Source of the DNA: Bacteroidota bacterium
GTDB lineage: Bacteria > Bacteroidota > Bacteroidia > B-17B0 > Aurantibacillaceae
Direction: 5' to 3'
Length of the DNA stretch: 6,731 bases
Assembly: GCA_023433205.1 (NCBI GenBank)
Contig: JAEZDS010000024.1
Location: forward strand, 1 to 6,731
Shown here piece after piece: positions 5,810-6,731 of this stretch (position 1 is its first letter; the number at the start of each line of letters is the position of its first letter). Below the pieces are notes generated by a model. That model saw only the letters and a list, made by a program, of their open reading frames with translations, was not told the origin of the DNA and ran no database searches. The position numbers and the translations under genes were made by a program.

Positions 5810-6731
5810 TTAATTATTCTGGATCCCATGAAGGGCTGCGTACCGGCCATTAAGCGCGAGCAGTTCTTCATGGGTTCCCTTTTCAACCACCTCTCCCTTG
5901 TCAAGATAGATGATCTGGTCTGCGTCGCGAAGGGTTGAAATACGGTGACTGATGATGATGCTTGTTTTGCCTTTCATCTGCTCGCGAAGGTTGCCCAGGA
6001 TCACTTCCTCGGTTTCAACATCAACAGCGCTCAGGCAATCGTCAAGGTACATCAGGGCCGGCTTATTGATAATTGCCCTCGCTATGGAGATACGCTGTTT
6101 CTGTCCGCCGCTCAGCGTTACACCGCGTTCGCCTACAACCGTATCGAATTTGTCGGGGAAACCAATGATGTTGGTGTACACGCCCGCTTTTTTTGCTGCT
6201 TCTTCCACATCTGCTATGCCGGCAATACCACCCGGACTACCGAAAGAGATGTTGTTGGCGATGGTGTCGCTGAACAGAAAAACTTCCTGAGGAACCACGC
6301 CGCAGTTTTTACGATAGAGGGGAAGGTTGTGTTCGCGGATATTTTTTCCGTCAATGAGAATTTCCCCGCTGTTAACATCGTATTGCCTGGTTAACACAGT
6401 TATAATACTGCTTTTGCCGCTTCCTACCTGGCCTGTTATTCCAAGAGAAGTGCCCCGGGGCACAGAGAATGAAATATTTTTCAGGGCCTGCACATTATTT
6501 TCAGGATAAGTGAAACTCACATTCCTGAATTCGATGGCGCCGGCAATATCATAAAGCGAATGATTGTTGTTTTTTATAACCGGCTTGCGGTCGAGAAACT
6601 CGTTAATGCGCTCCTGAGAGGCCGCCGCACGTTGCACCAGCGAAGTAACCCATCCCAGTGAGGCAAATGGCCAGGTGAGCCTGAAAACGTACAAGATAAA
6701 TTCAGTGATGTTGCCAGGTTCGATCTGGTTC
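5810..6731 (-). CDS. ABC exporter half-transporter, C-terminal part (cut by window edge), MdlA/LmrC-like Walker B
   Basis: The frame is open through the right edge, with 306 residues visible. It starts inside the membrane domain ('NITEFILYVFRLTWPFASLG'), whose last helix leads through 'SQERINEFLD' into a complete nucleotide-binding domain. In visible-fragment numbering (12 more than from the TTG at 6694) the Walker A is 'GQVGSGKSS' (about 100-108). The Q-loop is 'GVVPQEVFLFSDT', the signature 'LSGGQKQR' (about 206-213), the Walker B 'LMYLDDCLSAVD' (about 226-237) and the H-loop 'IIISHRIST'. Full-length type IV exporters of this kind are about 580-600 residues, so about half is present. It would act as a dimer in the inner membrane exporting lipids, peptides or drugs; the substrate is unknown. 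The second acidic Walker B residue is Asp (codon 6038-6040) instead of the catalytic Glu, as in the degenerate half of heterodimeric exporters. A TTG at 6694 is internal, not the start. Confidence 0.93.
   Translation of the reverse strand, partial: NQIEPGNITEFILYVFRLTWPFASLGWVTSLVQRAAASQERINEFLDRKPVIKNNNHSLYDIAGAIEFRNVSFTYPENNVQALKNISFSVPRGTSLGITGQVGSGKSSIITVLTRQYDVNSGEILIDGKNIREHNLPLYRKNCGVVPQEVFLFSDTIANNISFGSPGGIAGIADVEEAAKKAGVYTNIIGFPDKFDTVVGERGVTLSGGQKQRISIARAIINKPALMYLDDCLSAVDVETEEVILGNLREQMKGKTSIIISHRISTLRDADQIIYLDKGEVVEKGTHEELLALNGRYAALHGIQNN

Noticed and set aside
5945..6394. Open frame of 149 codons on the plus strand within the ABC transporter gene
   Set aside because: The minus strand encodes every ABC motif over this interval; the plus frame has no domain signature and is a shadow.

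Overview
The window looks like a chromosomal stretch from a member of the Bacteroidota, probably of the Chitinophagia/Sphingobacteriia type. Four things point there: a LytS/LytT two-component pair with short HPHFLFN-type kinase architecture; a TPR/PD40-propeller/carboxypeptidase-regulatory-like/OmpA protein; promoter-like TAnnTTTG elements; and A-rich rather than Shine-Dalgarno-rich leaders. No mobile element, tRNA, rRNA or CRISPR array is visible. This assignment is inference from gene content, not from a marker gene.

Layout. Positions 1-496 (minus) hold the N-terminal third of a TolC-type outer membrane efflux protein that runs off the left edge. Positions 497-884 are a 388-bp non-coding regulatory stretch with three TAGGG-core direct repeats spaced exactly 21 bp apart, just upstream of a weak promoter-like element for tolC. 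Positions 885-2574 (minus) hold a LytTR response regulator and its membrane histidine kinase, overlapping by 8 bp (or 17 bp with the alternative start). Positions 2575-2874 contain no intact gene but do carry a possible frameshifted small-gene remnant whose stop codon overlaps the kinase GTG start. Positions 2875-4890 (minus) hold the large OmpA-family protein, whose four-domain order and length resemble the type IX secretion protein PorE. Positions 4891-5143 are a divergent intergenic region with candidate promoters for both sides. Positions 5144-5788 (plus) hold a small glycine-zipper lipoprotein, the only plus-strand gene. Positions 5810-6731 (minus) hold the C-terminal part of an ABC exporter half-transporter with an aspartate in place of the usual Walker B catalytic glutamate; it is cut by the right edge.

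How the parts may work together. The kinase and regulator form one translationally coupled unit transcribed towards the tolC-like gene. The 21-bp-phased repeats lie directly between them, where a dimeric LytTR regulator would be expected to bind two successive turns of one DNA face. The simplest reading is a sensor pair controlling an envelope efflux operon beginning with the TolC-like gene. The OmpA and lipoprotein genes are cell-envelope proteins that share a divergent intergenic region. Most of the window is therefore envelope biology. The strongest unexplained signal is the phased repeat array; I see no clearly novel multi-gene system.
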